The notes beneath the pieces are model-generated. The model saw only the letters and a program-made list of their open reading frames with translations. It was not told the origin of the DNA and ran no database searches. This document shows, in pieces, positions 1 through 6,810 of a stretch of 13,826 nt of DNA (its first letter is position 1; each line of letters begins with the position of its first letter). The position numbers and the translations under genes are program-made. The stretch is from Candidatus Zixiibacteriota bacterium (GTDB lineage Bacteria > Zixibacteria > MSB-5A5 > RBG-16-43-9), in NCBI GenBank assembly GCA_029858245.1, contig JAOUFL010000029.1, positions 1-13,826 of the forward strand. The letters run 5' to 3'.

Positions 1-1538
1 ACCGTGAGACTAACCCGGATGGTGGCGGTATGTGGAGGAAGAACATGAGGGATAATGGAGGAGATATTTTTGGAGTCGACTTGAACCGAAACTTCGGCTA
101 TATGTGGGGGTATGATAATATTGGCTCATCTTATAACCCCAATTCAGAAACATTTAGAGGTACTGCTCCTTTTTCCGAACCGGAAACGCAGGTGATAAGG
201 TCTTTGTGTGATTCCTCGAATTTCGTATTGACTCTTAATTTTCATGCTTTCGGCAATTATTATCTTTATCCCTGGGGCTATGACTACGATATATACACAC
301 CCGACCATACGGTTTTTAAATCGATAGGGGATAGTCTGTCAGTTCTGACCGGATACGGTTCTTTCCCCGGATGGCAATTTTATCTGACAAACGGTGATTC
401 AGACGACTGGATGTATGGCGAGCAGACAGAAAAGAATAAAATCTTCAGTTTCACTCCGGAGGTGGGTAGCCAGGGTGATGGTTTCTGGCCTGACCCGATG
501 TATATACCTTATTTTTGCGAACTGCATCTTCAGCCCAATCTTCTAATCGCCTCTCTGGCTGAAAATCCTTATGTCCTTTTAACACCGGAACCCCCGGTGT
601 TGACCGAGATAAACAGTGTATTAACTGACAGCTTTACTTTAAGCTGGGAACATCCGGATGTTCATAATCCTGCAGTCAGTTATACCCTGATGGAGCTTAA
701 GGATCCGGTAACAGAGCTTTTTGACTGCGAGAGCGGAGTCTCCGGCTGGACTTTAAGTGGTTTCAGCTTGAGCTCTGCCAAAAGTCATTCCCCCGCTTAT
801 TCCTTTTTTTCCGGTTCAGGCGATAATTTGTTTAATACCCTGGTTACTTCGGATTACATCTCTGTTCAAGCGGAGGATACGCTGACTTTCTGGTGCGATT
901 ACACTATCGAGAGTGGGTGGGACTATCTTTATGTGGCAGTATCGCTGGATGGGGTGACATATCAAAATATTCCGGGTAATATCACCACTGAGGAAAATCC
1001 CAATGATAAGAATTACGGGTACGGTATCACCGGCAGCTCTGGCGGCTGGATACAGGGGATTTTCGACCTGAGTCAGTTTTATGGCAAGGATATTCTTCTG
1101 GCTTTCTATTATGTAACGGACGAGACCAATGCTGAGGCAGGTTTTTACCTTGACGATATTTACCCCATAACCCGTTTTCAGAAAAGCACTCTCTTATCCG
1201 GGGATATAACCGGGGAAAATTATCCGGTCAAAAGGAAATGCTCTGGTTCCTATTATTACAAGGTTAAAGCCAAAGATGCCCAGGATCAGGAAAGCCAATG
1301 GAGCAGGAGAAGCAGGGTGGACGTTGATCTCGATTTTACGCGCGGAGATACCAACTCCGATGGGAAAGTCTCCTTAAGCGACATAGTTTATCTAATAAAT
1401 AACCTTTTCAAGCAGGGTCCTGATCCTGACCCCTCGTATTCCGGAGATACTAATTATGACGGCGATGTTTCCCTGGCGGATATTGTGTATTTGATAAATA
1501 ATCTCTTCAGAGGCGGACCAGCACCCTGTATGGATTAG
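1..1538 (+). CDS. Secreted M14 zinc carboxypeptidase with C-terminal dockerin-like repeat (5' end missing)
   Basis: The reading frame is open from the first bases, so the gene starts upstream; 512 codons are visible. Numbering from the Met at position 30, the M14 fold is shown by NPDG just before that Met, by DLNRNF (Asn19/Arg20, substrate carboxylate binding), by NFHAFGNYYLYPWGY (His72, third zinc ligand), by a Tyr near 118 and by FTPEVG (Glu144, the catalytic glutamate). The HxxE zinc motif lies outside the window. After the peptidase come an Fn3-like segment (about 185-230), a jelly-roll-like segment (about 232-380) of the kind seen in secreted peptidases, and two dockerin-type calcium loops (about 439-462 and 472-495), each DTNxDGxVSLxD followed by IVYLINNLF. 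The enzyme is presumably exported and degrades peptides outside the cytoplasm. The dockerin pair may anchor it or merely stabilise the C terminus; no cohesin gene is seen here. Confidence 0.9.
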   Translation, partial: RETNPDGGGMWRKNMRDNGGDIFGVDLNRNFGYMWGYDNIGSSYNPNSETFRGTAPFSEPETQVIRSLCDSSNFVLTLNFHAFGNYYLYPWGYDYDIYTPDHTVFKSIGDSLSVLTGYGSFPGWQFYLTNGDSDDWMYGEQTEKNKIFSFTPEVGSQGDGFWPDPMYIPYFCELHLQPNLLIASLAENPYVLLTPEPPVLTEINSVLTDSFTLSWEHPDVHNPAVSYTLMELKDPVTELFDCESGVSGWTLSGFSLSSAKSHSPAYSFFSGSGDNLFNTLVTSDYISVQAEDTLTFWCDYTIESGWDYLYVAVSLDGVTYQNIPGNITTEENPNDKNYGYGITGSSGGWIQGIFDLSQFYGKDILLAFYYVTDETNAEAGFYLDDIYPITRFQKSTLLSGDITGENYPVKRKCSGSYYYKVKAKDAQDQESQWSRRSRVDVDLDFTRGDTNSDGKVSLSDIVYLINNLFKQGPDPDPSYSGDTNYDGDVSLADIVYLINNLFRGGPAPCMD

Positions 1539-1564
1539 AAAAATAATTGATTGATAAAAGCAAA

Positions 1565-1599
1565 AAGCGCCATCTCTTAACTTTTACAGAATGGCGCTT
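1565..1599 (-). terminator. Intrinsic terminator between convergent genes
   Basis: A perfect 9-bp inverted repeat AAGCGCCAT/ATGGCGCTT (1565-1573 and 1591-1599) encloses a 17-nt loop. Read on the minus strand it is followed by TTTGCTTTTA, a U-rich tail, so it suits the lipoprotein gene ending at 1639. On the plus strand the tail is poorer (ATATTTC), but it may also serve the carboxypeptidase gene ending at 1538. Confidence 0.7.
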
Positions 1600-1638
1600 A
1601 TATTTCAATAAAGGAAAATTCTCTGGAGAAAAAATTGG

Positions 1639-1959
1639 TTATCTTTTTTTCTTCTTCGCCTCGTCCACTTTCTTGGTAAGCATCTCCTTTGCCCAGTCAT
1701 TAGCCATCATCCTGTCAGCCATCATCATAGCCATGGTGGTATCACTCAGCATAGCATTAAACAGCTCTTCCCTTGCCTCGGGATTTTGCATCATATTTTG
1801 CATAACATCTGCTCTCATCTGCTGACTTCCCATCATCTTGGTCATCACCATAGTAGCTATTTCCTCATTCTGCATCATCCGCTCCACAGCTTTTTCCTGA
1901 CTGCAACCCATGAAAACCAGGAATAACATGGGTATTAAAAGGACAAGTAATTTCTTCAT
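1639..1959 (-). CDS. Small methionine-rich lipoprotein
   Basis: The 106-residue product begins with a lipoprotein signal (KK, a hydrophobic stretch, then LVFMGC), with lipidation expected at Cys19. The mature part is very rich in methionine: I count 21 Met in the whole protein and 18 after the signal, often as MM or MMM pairs (RMMQN, KMMG, QNMMQNPEAR, MAMMMADRMM). It ends in a lysine/arginine-rich tail. The spacing suggests a mostly helical protein with methionine-rich faces. A strong site AGGGAGGTGAG (1974-1964) precedes the ATG, and a TTGACA promoter lies upstream. I do not recognise a characterised family. Methionine clusters occur in periplasmic Cu(I)/Ag(I)-binding proteins and also in hydrophobic-client chaperone segments; either role is speculation. 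The overlapping plus-strand frame lacks a comparable signal and start. Confidence 0.8.
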   Translation of the reverse strand: MKKLLVLLIPMLFLVFMGCSQEKAVERMMQNEEIATMVMTKMMGSQQMRADVMQNMMQNPEAREELFNAMLSDTTMAMMMADRMMANDWAKEMLTKKVDEAKKKKR

Positions 1960-1992
1960 CTATCTCACCTCCCTCAGGTTAAATTTTTATTG

Positions 1993-2021
1993 AATTTAGT
2001 TAGTGATAAAAAAGATGTCAA
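1993..2021 (-). promoter_or_regulatory. Promoter for the Met-rich lipoprotein gene
   Basis: On the minus strand there is TTGACA (2021-2016), a 17-bp spacer and TAAATT (1998-1993), ending 33 bp before the start codon. The -35 lies in TTACTTGACA, which recurs on the opposite strand in the promoter at 2113-2122. Confidence 0.5.
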
Positions 2022-2116
2022 GTAAAATTAAAAAGAATATTTTCTGGATTGTTCCTTTGAAAGAAAAACGGTGAGACATAATCGAGGTGAGATTTTTCTA
2101 TAAATAAAAAAATTAC

Positions 2117-2145
2117 TTGACAGGATAAATAATCAGGTTTATGAT
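2117..2145 (+). promoter_or_regulatory. Sigma70-type promoter for the octaheme cytochrome gene
   Basis: TTGACA (2117-2122), a 17-bp spacer and TATGAT (2140-2145) form a near-consensus promoter. The start codon is at 2193 and the site AAGGAGG is at 2179-2185. The predicted leader is about 40 nt. Confidence 0.65.
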
Positions 2146-2192
2146 ACCGTAAAATAGCTCTCGAGAAATCTTATTTAGAAGGAGGTTTTAGT

Positions 2193-3389
2193 ATGAAAAA
2201 AACGGATAGCCTATTCATATTTCTTCTTCTGCTTTTACCGGCTATTTCTTTAGCACAGGAGAAGGATCTCTGTCTTTCCTGTCATCAGGGTTTAACCAGG
2301 GGGATAGTGAAAGACTGGGAAGCAAGCAAACATTTTCAAAATGGGGTAGATTGCTCAATCTGTCACGGTGACCAGCACAACTCTGCTTCAAATGCTCACC
2401 TGGCTATAATGCCGAATGTGGAGACCTGTGAAGGGTGTCATACGGATCAGGCTGGTCAGTTCAAGGAGGGAAAACACGCCTTAGCCTGGATAGCGATGAA
2501 TGCTATGCCTAAAACTGCTTCTCAGCCTGAAGAGATTATGGATGGTCTAAAGGGTTGTGGAGGGTGCCACCGTATAGGATTGGACGGTGGTAAATGCGAT
2601 GCCTGTCATACCCGGCACAAGTTCTCCAGGGAGGAGGCAAGAAATCCCTTAGCCTGTGCCACCTGCCATATGGGATTCGACCATCCGCAGTATGAGATGT
2701 GGTCGACTTCCAAGCACGGGGTTATATTCCAGATGGAGAAAAACTTCCAGATGGAGCCATCAGGGACAGACAGGGTGCCAAGATGCCAAACCTGCCATAT
2801 GATCGAAGGAACCCACAGGGTGATGACTGCCTGGGGTTTTATGGGCTTGAGATTACCGGAGGAGGATAAGAAATGGGAGGAATGGAGATTAACCATTCTG
2901 AAGGGTTTAGGAGTGCTGGACCCGCAGGGCAATCCAACATCGCGGATGGATGTGGTAAAGAACGGAAAGGTTGCACGGCTTTCCAGTGAGGAATGGAAAG
3001 CAGAAAGGGAGAGGATAGTAAAGGTTTGTAAAGGTTGTCATTCCAACTCTTACGTCAAGGAGAATTTTGATAGAGCGGATGCTATTTTAAAACAGGCGGA
3101 TTCTCTGATGGCTGAGGCGATTACTGTAGTCGAGGGTCTATATCAGGATAAAATACTGAAAAAGCAGGCTGATTATCCTATGTTTCCGGACCTGTTGAAG
3201 TTCTATGATGTGCCGACATCGATCGAGCTGAAACTCTACGTGATGTTCTTAGAACACAGGATGAGAACTTTCCAGGGCGCATTCCACATCAACCCGGATT
3301 ATATGCACTGGTATGGCTGGGCAGAGATGAAACGGGATTTGTGGGAGATTAACGAAGAAGCGAAGAAAATGAGAGAAAGTAAGAAGTAA
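2193..3389 (+). CDS. Periplasmic octaheme cytochrome c, hydroxylamine oxidoreductase (HAO)-like
   Basis: This 398-residue protein has a Sec signal peptide (KK, poly-Leu core, probable cut after SLA near residue 21). It has eight CxxCH heme sites, with the first Cys at 27, 54, 79, 122, 135, 155, 198 and 279. The spacing, the stretch GTHRVMTAWGFMGLRLPEE after heme 7, the long helix-rich tail after heme 8 and the closing NPDYMHWYGWAEMKRDLWEI all resemble the HAO/Multi-haem_cyto family. Such proteins oxidise hydroxylamine or, in anaerobes, reduce hydroxylamine or nitrite. It is shorter than nitrifier HAO (about 550). Tyrosines at 370 and 374 lie in the tail, where HAO has its heme-crosslinking Tyr, but I cannot align them with certainty, so oxidase versus reductase is open. 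The start is fixed by AAGGAGG seven bases upstream. No NapC/NrfH-type quinol partner is adjacent; the gene appears monocistronic. Confidence 0.88.
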   Translation: MKKTDSLFIFLLLLLPAISLAQEKDLCLSCHQGLTRGIVKDWEASKHFQNGVDCSICHGDQHNSASNAHLAIMPNVETCEGCHTDQAGQFKEGKHALAWIAMNAMPKTASQPEEIMDGLKGCGGCHRIGLDGGKCDACHTRHKFSREEARNPLACATCHMGFDHPQYEMWSTSKHGVIFQMEKNFQMEPSGTDRVPRCQTCHMIEGTHRVMTAWGFMGLRLPEEDKKWEEWRLTILKGLGVLDPQGNPTSRMDVVKNGKVARLSSEEWKAERERIVKVCKGCHSNSYVKENFDRADAILKQADSLMAEAITVVEGLYQDKILKKQADYPMFPDLLKFYDVPTSIELKLYVMFLEHRMRTFQGAFHINPDYMHWYGWAEMKRDLWEINEEAKKMRESKK

Positions 3390-3405
3390 GAAGTAAGACG
3401 TGAGA
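3378..3405 (+). repeat. Short tandem repeat, unit AGTAAGA
   Basis: Three perfect 7-bp units AGTAAGA (3378-3398) are followed by a degenerate one (CGTGAGA, 3399-3405). The array begins inside the cytochrome gene: its last codons and the TAA stop (3387-3389) are made of repeat sequence. Confidence 0.8.
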
Positions 3406-3463
3406 CGATGCAGAGGCAGAACACCGTTCTGCCCTAAAAAAAATGTAGAGACGCATGGCTATG
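3404..3463 (+). repeat. Two-part dispersed intergenic repeat, copy 1
   Basis: Part one (3404-3434) holds a hairpin with stem GGCAGAAC/GTTCTGCC (3415-3422 and 3426-3433) and loop ACC. Part two (3442-3463) carries AGAGACGCATGGCTATG. Both parts recur in the same order after the next plus-strand gene (5253-5283 and 5345-5366): part one matches at 27 of 31 positions and part two at 19 of 22. This indicates a dispersed repeat family rather than a single chance palindrome. Confidence 0.75.
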
Positions 3464-3483
3464 TAACTCGGGGCATTTTTTTT
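3436..3483 (+). terminator. Possible terminator after the cytochrome gene
   Basis: AAAAAAAATG (3436-3445) can pair with CATTTTTTTT (3474-3483), giving an A/T stem that ends in a run of eight T. The stem is weak in GC and the loop is 28 nt, so this is only a candidate. Confidence 0.35.
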
Positions 3484-3610
3484 CAGTCATATATCAATTG
3501 CCAAAAACATCTATTGTCATCTTGCCAGGTTACTGTTCATTTCCAACTGTAATTTATCTGTAGCGATGAAATTTCGACTTATCAGAGGCATATTGTCTTT
3601 TTTTATCTTC

Positions 3611-3647
3611 TTGACAAATTTATATAAATAGGTTAACTACATATAAT
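3611..3647 (+). promoter_or_regulatory. Promoter region for the VPS62-like lipoprotein gene
   Basis: A perfect TTGACA (3611-3616) and a perfect TATAAT (3642-3647) lie 25 bp apart, too far to be one pair. More likely TATAAT pairs with TTTATA (3619-3624, 17-bp spacer), or TTGACA with TTAACT (3633-3638, 16-bp spacer). The site AAAGGAGA (3663-3670) and the ATG at 3676 follow. Confidence 0.45.
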
Positions 3648-3675
3648 GAAGAAATAAAGAAAAAAGGAGATTCGA

Positions 3676-5238
3676 ATGATAACCCTCAAGCATACCTTAA
3701 AGTATATTTCAATACTGATAGTATTACTTAGCATCACTGCGGGCTGCAAAAAATCTCCCACAAAACCACCCACTGATACCCGTGTGGGAACACTACTCTT
3801 GAACCGACTAAGCGTATCAGTGGTTCCCGGAAGAAGCGAATCAATTAGGGTAACAGCCAGGGACAAAAATGACTTGACGGAGAATTTTACGGCGACGAGT
3901 AATGACCAGAGTATTGCCACAGTAACGCTGGTAAATGATTCTGTGATTCAGGTGACCGGGGTGAATTATGGCAATACCGCAGTGACTGTCACCAGCAACT
4001 CAGGTGTCAGCCGCAACCTGCCGGTCTGGGTGTATAACCACAAAGTTCTGGACACAGGTGAATTATTGATTACATTCTGCGATGTATTTGAGTATCGCTG
4101 GTGTGATGACGGCAGTGGTTGCCCGATGGACGGATCATACTATCACCCCTTGCCGACAGATGAGTTTAAGCCAGTCGGTTCCCTGGGTTTTAGTGGTTAC
4201 TACAATCCCAACGGAATTCACGCAGTGATGGTGGTAAAGGCAAAAGATGGTTCAAGCGCATTGGCTTCACCCCTCGACTACACACTTGTGTGGAGTGACC
4301 AGAATTCAAATGCAGATGACGATGGTTCTTTCTGGATGCCTGTGCCGCCTGCTGGATACAAAGCTTTGGGAATAGTAGCTCAGGCAGGTTATAATAAACC
4401 AAGCCTCAATGATGTAGTATGCGTACGTGAGGACTTGACTATCCCAGGTGAGGCAGGTGACTCTATATGGGGTTCCTGGTATGTAATATGGGTTCCTCCA
4501 CCTATCGGTTCCTGGAAGATCGACCCACCTGATGCCGGTCCTCATGAGGATGCTTATCTTTCAACCGGGACGTTTGTCGCCGTGATGAGCGCTAATCCAC
4601 CGTCAGTTCACCCGGTGATGAACGTTCTGAACGTTCCATTACCGATGTTGGCAGAAGCGCCATACCAGACCTATGTTCCGAAACTGACAGGATATGATTC
4701 ACCTTCGGAGGAGACGGTTCCTCTGATGGCTAAAGAGATGCTGGTACCCTGTACCATAGTTAAGGACGCACTTTATGATTCCAGCAATCCTCAATGGAGA
4801 ATCAGCAACTCACCATTCTACCGGCTGGAGCGTCAGGTCTATTACAAACTGCTGTACCACAATCATAATCAAACTTCAGAAGTGCAGACGAATAGTGTGC
4901 TCATTAGGTCTGGGGTTACTACCACTGAAAGCGAAAGTTACTGGAACGAAACCTCGATTTCGGTTACGGTTGAAGCCGGTGTCAGCATAGAAATGTTTTC
5001 AAGTAAGATCTCCACGACTGTGAGCACATCTTTCGGATATGAGACTATGACCTCGGTTGCAGAGCTTCAGGAGAAGGAGGTGTCGTCCTCGATAAACACC
5101 CCTCCAGGCAAAGCAGCGGCATTATGGCAGAAATACAACCGGTATGTACTGAAACGGCACAACGGGACAAATCTGGAACCTGTAGCAGCCTGGGAGTTTG
5201 GTATTGACAGTTACGTTACGGACGAATATCCGGATTGA
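3676..5238 (+). CDS. Lipoprotein with Ig-like, VPS62-like and possible aerolysin-like regions
   Basis: The 520-residue product has a lipoprotein signal (SITAGC, Cys24) and a Pro/Thr linker. Residues about 38-120 resemble a bacterial Ig-like (BIG2) domain. Residues about 155-380 resemble the VPS62/DUF946 family: FKPVGSLGFSGY, then FWMPVPPAGYKALGIV, KPSLNDVVCVREDL, IWGSW and GTFVAV. VPS62-like domains are best known in plants and fungi and are uncommon in bacteria. The tail (about 405-500) is an alternating Ser/Thr-rich stretch (VTTTESESYWNETSISVTVE, then SKISTTVSTSFG) followed by NTPPGKAAALW. That is the look of the membrane-inserting segment of aerolysin/ETX-MTX2-type beta pore formers. VPS62 membership is fairly supported; the pore-forming reading is inference. 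A lipid anchor on such a protein would place it on the envelope or cell surface. AAAGGAGA just upstream supports the start. The gene appears monocistronic. Confidence 0.8.
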   Translation: MITLKHTLKYISILIVLLSITAGCKKSPTKPPTDTRVGTLLLNRLSVSVVPGRSESIRVTARDKNDLTENFTATSNDQSIATVTLVNDSVIQVTGVNYGNTAVTVTSNSGVSRNLPVWVYNHKVLDTGELLITFCDVFEYRWCDDGSGCPMDGSYYHPLPTDEFKPVGSLGFSGYYNPNGIHAVMVVKAKDGSSALASPLDYTLVWSDQNSNADDDGSFWMPVPPAGYKALGIVAQAGYNKPSLNDVVCVREDLTIPGEAGDSIWGSWYVIWVPPPIGSWKIDPPDAGPHEDAYLSTGTFVAVMSANPPSVHPVMNVLNVPLPMLAEAPYQTYVPKLTGYDSPSEETVPLMAKEMLVPCTIVKDALYDSSNPQWRISNSPFYRLERQVYYKLLYHNHNQTSEVQTNSVLIRSGVTTTESESYWNETSISVTVEAGVSIEMFSSKISTTVSTSFGYETMTSVAELQEKEVSSSINTPPGKAAALWQKYNRYVLKRHNGTNLEPVAAWEFGIDSYVTDEYPD

Positions 5239-5252
5239 AAGATAAACAAACA

Positions 5253-5366
5253 GACGATGTAGGGGCAGAACAGCGTTCTGTCCTTTTGTCTAAAAGGAAC
5301 AGAAACAGGTAAACCTACCACGCTACCCCCAACGTGGGTCTATTAATGCAGAGAAGCATGGTTATG
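5253..5366 (+). repeat. Two-part dispersed intergenic repeat, copy 2
   Basis: Part one (5253-5283) and part two (5345-5366) match the copy at 3404-3463. Here they are separated by 61 bp that carry another small hairpin, CCACG/CGTGG (5318-5322 and 5333-5337). A related single hairpin, GGACAGAAC/GTTCTGTCC, is at 7162-7182. Confidence 0.75.
5263..5287 (+). terminator. Probable terminator of the VPS62-like gene, formed by repeat copy 2
   Basis: A 9-bp stem (5263-5271 with 5275-5283, one G-U pair, loop AGC) is directly followed by TTTTG, 25 bp after the stop codon at 5238. The dispersed repeat may thus double as the terminator. Confidence 0.5.
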
Positions 5367-5422
5367 CGTCTTGTCGGAAGAAAATTTTTGCCCGTCGAAG
5401 AAATTATATTTGGGTATAATAA

Positions 5423-5500
5423 ACCTCTCCCTAACTCTCTCTTTAGTAAGGAGAGGGAAATTATTGCCCTCCACTTTAGGGGAGGGTGAGGGTGGGGTCA
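5423..5500 (+). repeat. CTCTCCC/GGAGAGGG intergenic palindromic element
   Basis: This stretch has imperfect inverted ends (ACCTCTCCCTAAC and GAGGGTGGGGT). Inside are two hairpins: CTCTC with GGAGAGGG around 5434-5457, and CCCTCC with GGGAGGG (5468-5486). It belongs to the CCTCACCCTAACCCTCTCC-type intergenic repeats that I recall from many environmental genomes. A second, interrupted copy lies at 5609-5694. Confidence 0.65.
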
Positions 5501-5532
5501 ATTATAACGTCCTGCATCCTGCGTGTCTGCCA

Positions 5533-5549
5533 TCCCGTCTAAGGCGGGA
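5533..5549 (+). repeat. Short palindrome TCCCGTCT-A-AGGCGGGA
   Basis: This is a 17-bp near-perfect palindrome (8 + 1 + 8, one T-G wobble) inside the repeat-rich gap. It has the form of another dispersed palindrome type. It has no T-run and is not an obvious terminator. Confidence 0.5.
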
Positions 5550-5608
5550 CTAATCTGGCAAGGTAAAATATTTCCGTCAGATAAGGGGTATGGTAGTTAT
5601 TTATATGA

Positions 5609-5694
5609 CCTCACCCTAACCGTTCGGCTGTCTTCGACACTGAGCTCAGACCGAAGGGAGCTCAGGTCGAAGCCCTCTCCTACGAGGAGGGGGG
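5609..5694 (+). repeat. Second CCTCACCCTAACC-type element, split by a nested palindrome
   Basis: The left part CCTCACCCTAACC (5609-5621) and the right part CCCTCTCCTACGAGGAGGG (from 5673) would form a standard continuous element if the 51-53 bp between them were removed. The right part makes a 9-bp hairpin with loop ACG (5673-5681 and 5685-5693). Confidence 0.6.
5622..5674 (+). repeat. Nested palindromic insertion
   Basis: The inserted segment folds into a strong hairpin: CTTCGAC (5632-5638) with GTCGAAG (5666-5672), then TGAGCTC (5641-5647) with GAGCTCA (5658-5664), and a 10-nt loop. It is flanked by CC on the left (5620-5621) and CC on the right (5673-5674), consistent with a 2-bp duplication at the insertion point. 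Confidence 0.5.
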
Positions 5695-5716
5695 TATTTG
5701 TTATACGCTCCTGCTT

Positions 5717-6775
5717 TTATTTTTCTTCCAACGCTTTCGCAAAGGCTGACCAGAAGGGGTCAACTCGCGGATGTTCCAAATTTCTTTCCCTGCCTTTCTC
5801 GACCAGGATTATCCCTTTGCTCTCAGAGATAACCTCACCCACGACTGATGCCGGGATTTTCTTCTGAGCTAATTTTTTCAAGAGCAAATCGACTTTTTTC
5901 TGCTTGCAGGTTATGATTAAAGTTCCCTCGGAAATGGAAGAGTAGGGGTCTATCCCGAATCTGGAGCAGATTTTTTCGACTTCATCCAGAACTATTATTT
6001 TTTCCTTTTCGATTCTCATCCCCACTTTTGAAGCTTTTGCTACCTCATATAATCCTCCCCAGACTCCGCACTCGGTGGCATCGTGCATCGAGGTAATCCC
6101 TTTTTCTCTGGTGCCAACAGATGCCGCAGTTAAGGCATCTTCGACCACGGACATCATATAAAACACCCGGTCTGCTCTCCGGCTGAATTCTTCCCCGAAA
6201 CTTTCCGTGATTTTGTCCTTGAAAGCTAAGGCGAATATCCCGGTGGCTTCGATAGCTGCACCTTTGGTTATTACTATCAAATCACCCTTTTTTGCCATCT
6301 GAGGAGTGACATATTCTGATTTCTTCCCTACGCTTATGACAGTTGCCCCGCCTACCATCGGGTAGTTACAGCCGGTATATCTGGCAGTATGTCCGCAGAC
6401 AATGGCTATTCCCATTTTTCTGCATTCGCAAGCTATCTTCTTCCAGACTATCTCTAACTGCTCTTTGGTCATGCTCAGGGGTAGATTCAAGTCAATGGAA
6501 AGATGGGTGGGCTTCAAACCTGATGTTACTGCATCAGAACAGAGAATATGTATGGCAAACCAGGCGGCTCTTTCAAAGCCGTACTCCGGCACGATAAAGA
6601 CAGGGTCAGTGGTTATCGCCATAACCTTTCCACCGCCGATATCGATTATTCCGATATCCACTCCGTGTTTTGGACCCACTAAAACCGATTTAGATTTCTT
6701 TCCCAGATGCGGAAAGATCAGCTCGTCAAATATTTCAGGCGAGATTTTGCCTATATCCGGCAGTTGATTGGGCAT
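5717..6775 (-). CDS. PurM/ThiL/HypE superfamily (AIR synthase-related) protein, TPP-riboswitch controlled
   Basis: The 352-residue protein has the two-domain layout of the AIR synthase superfamily. In the N-terminal ATP-binding half are HGVDIG (38-42), TTDP (55-58), LCSDAVTSG (78-86), GHTARY (128-133) and MVGGATV (140-146). In the C-terminal half are SMHDATECGVWGGLYE (229-244) and SISEGTL (280-286). It lacks the C-terminal catalytic cysteine of HypE, and its motifs are not those of standard PurM or ThiL. I recall a 'PurM-like subgroup of unknown function' with GHTARY-type motifs that it probably joins. GGAGG lies five bases before the ATG. The leader holds a TPP riboswitch plus terminator, tying the gene to thiamin supply. 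A role as a TMP kinase-like enzyme or in precursor phosphorylation is plausible but unproven. The gene is a single unit, convergent to the VPS62-like gene. Confidence 0.88.
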   Translation of the reverse strand: MPNQLPDIGKISPEIFDELIFPHLGKKSKSVLVGPKHGVDIGIIDIGGGKVMAITTDPVFIVPEYGFERAAWFAIHILCSDAVTSGLKPTHLSIDLNLPLSMTKEQLEIVWKKIACECRKMGIAIVCGHTARYTGCNYPMVGGATVISVGKKSEYVTPQMAKKGDLIVITKGAAIEATGIFALAFKDKITESFGEEFSRRADRVFYMMSVVEDALTAASVGTREKGITSMHDATECGVWGGLYEVAKASKVGMRIEKEKIIVLDEVEKICSRFGIDPYSSISEGTLIITCKQKKVDLLLKKLAQKKIPASVVGEVISESKGIILVEKGRERNLEHPRVDPFWSAFAKALEEK

Positions 6776-6810
6776 TTATTCCTCCAGGTTTATTTAATTT
6801 ATATTTTCTC

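Noticed and set aside
1547..1825. Plus-strand open frame of 92 codons
   Set aside because: It is opposite the Met-rich lipoprotein gene, which has a proper signal peptide, ribosome site, promoter and terminator; this frame's hydrophobic look comes from the complementary sequence.
5371..5867. Plus-strand frames in the repeat-rich gap
   Set aside because: They translate palindromic repeats and the antisense of the PurM-like gene; no start signals or recognisable protein.
5717..6775. HypE (hydrogenase maturation) or PurM assignment
   Set aside because: The HypE C-terminal cysteine is missing, no hyp or pur genes are nearby, and the leader holds a TPP riboswitch.
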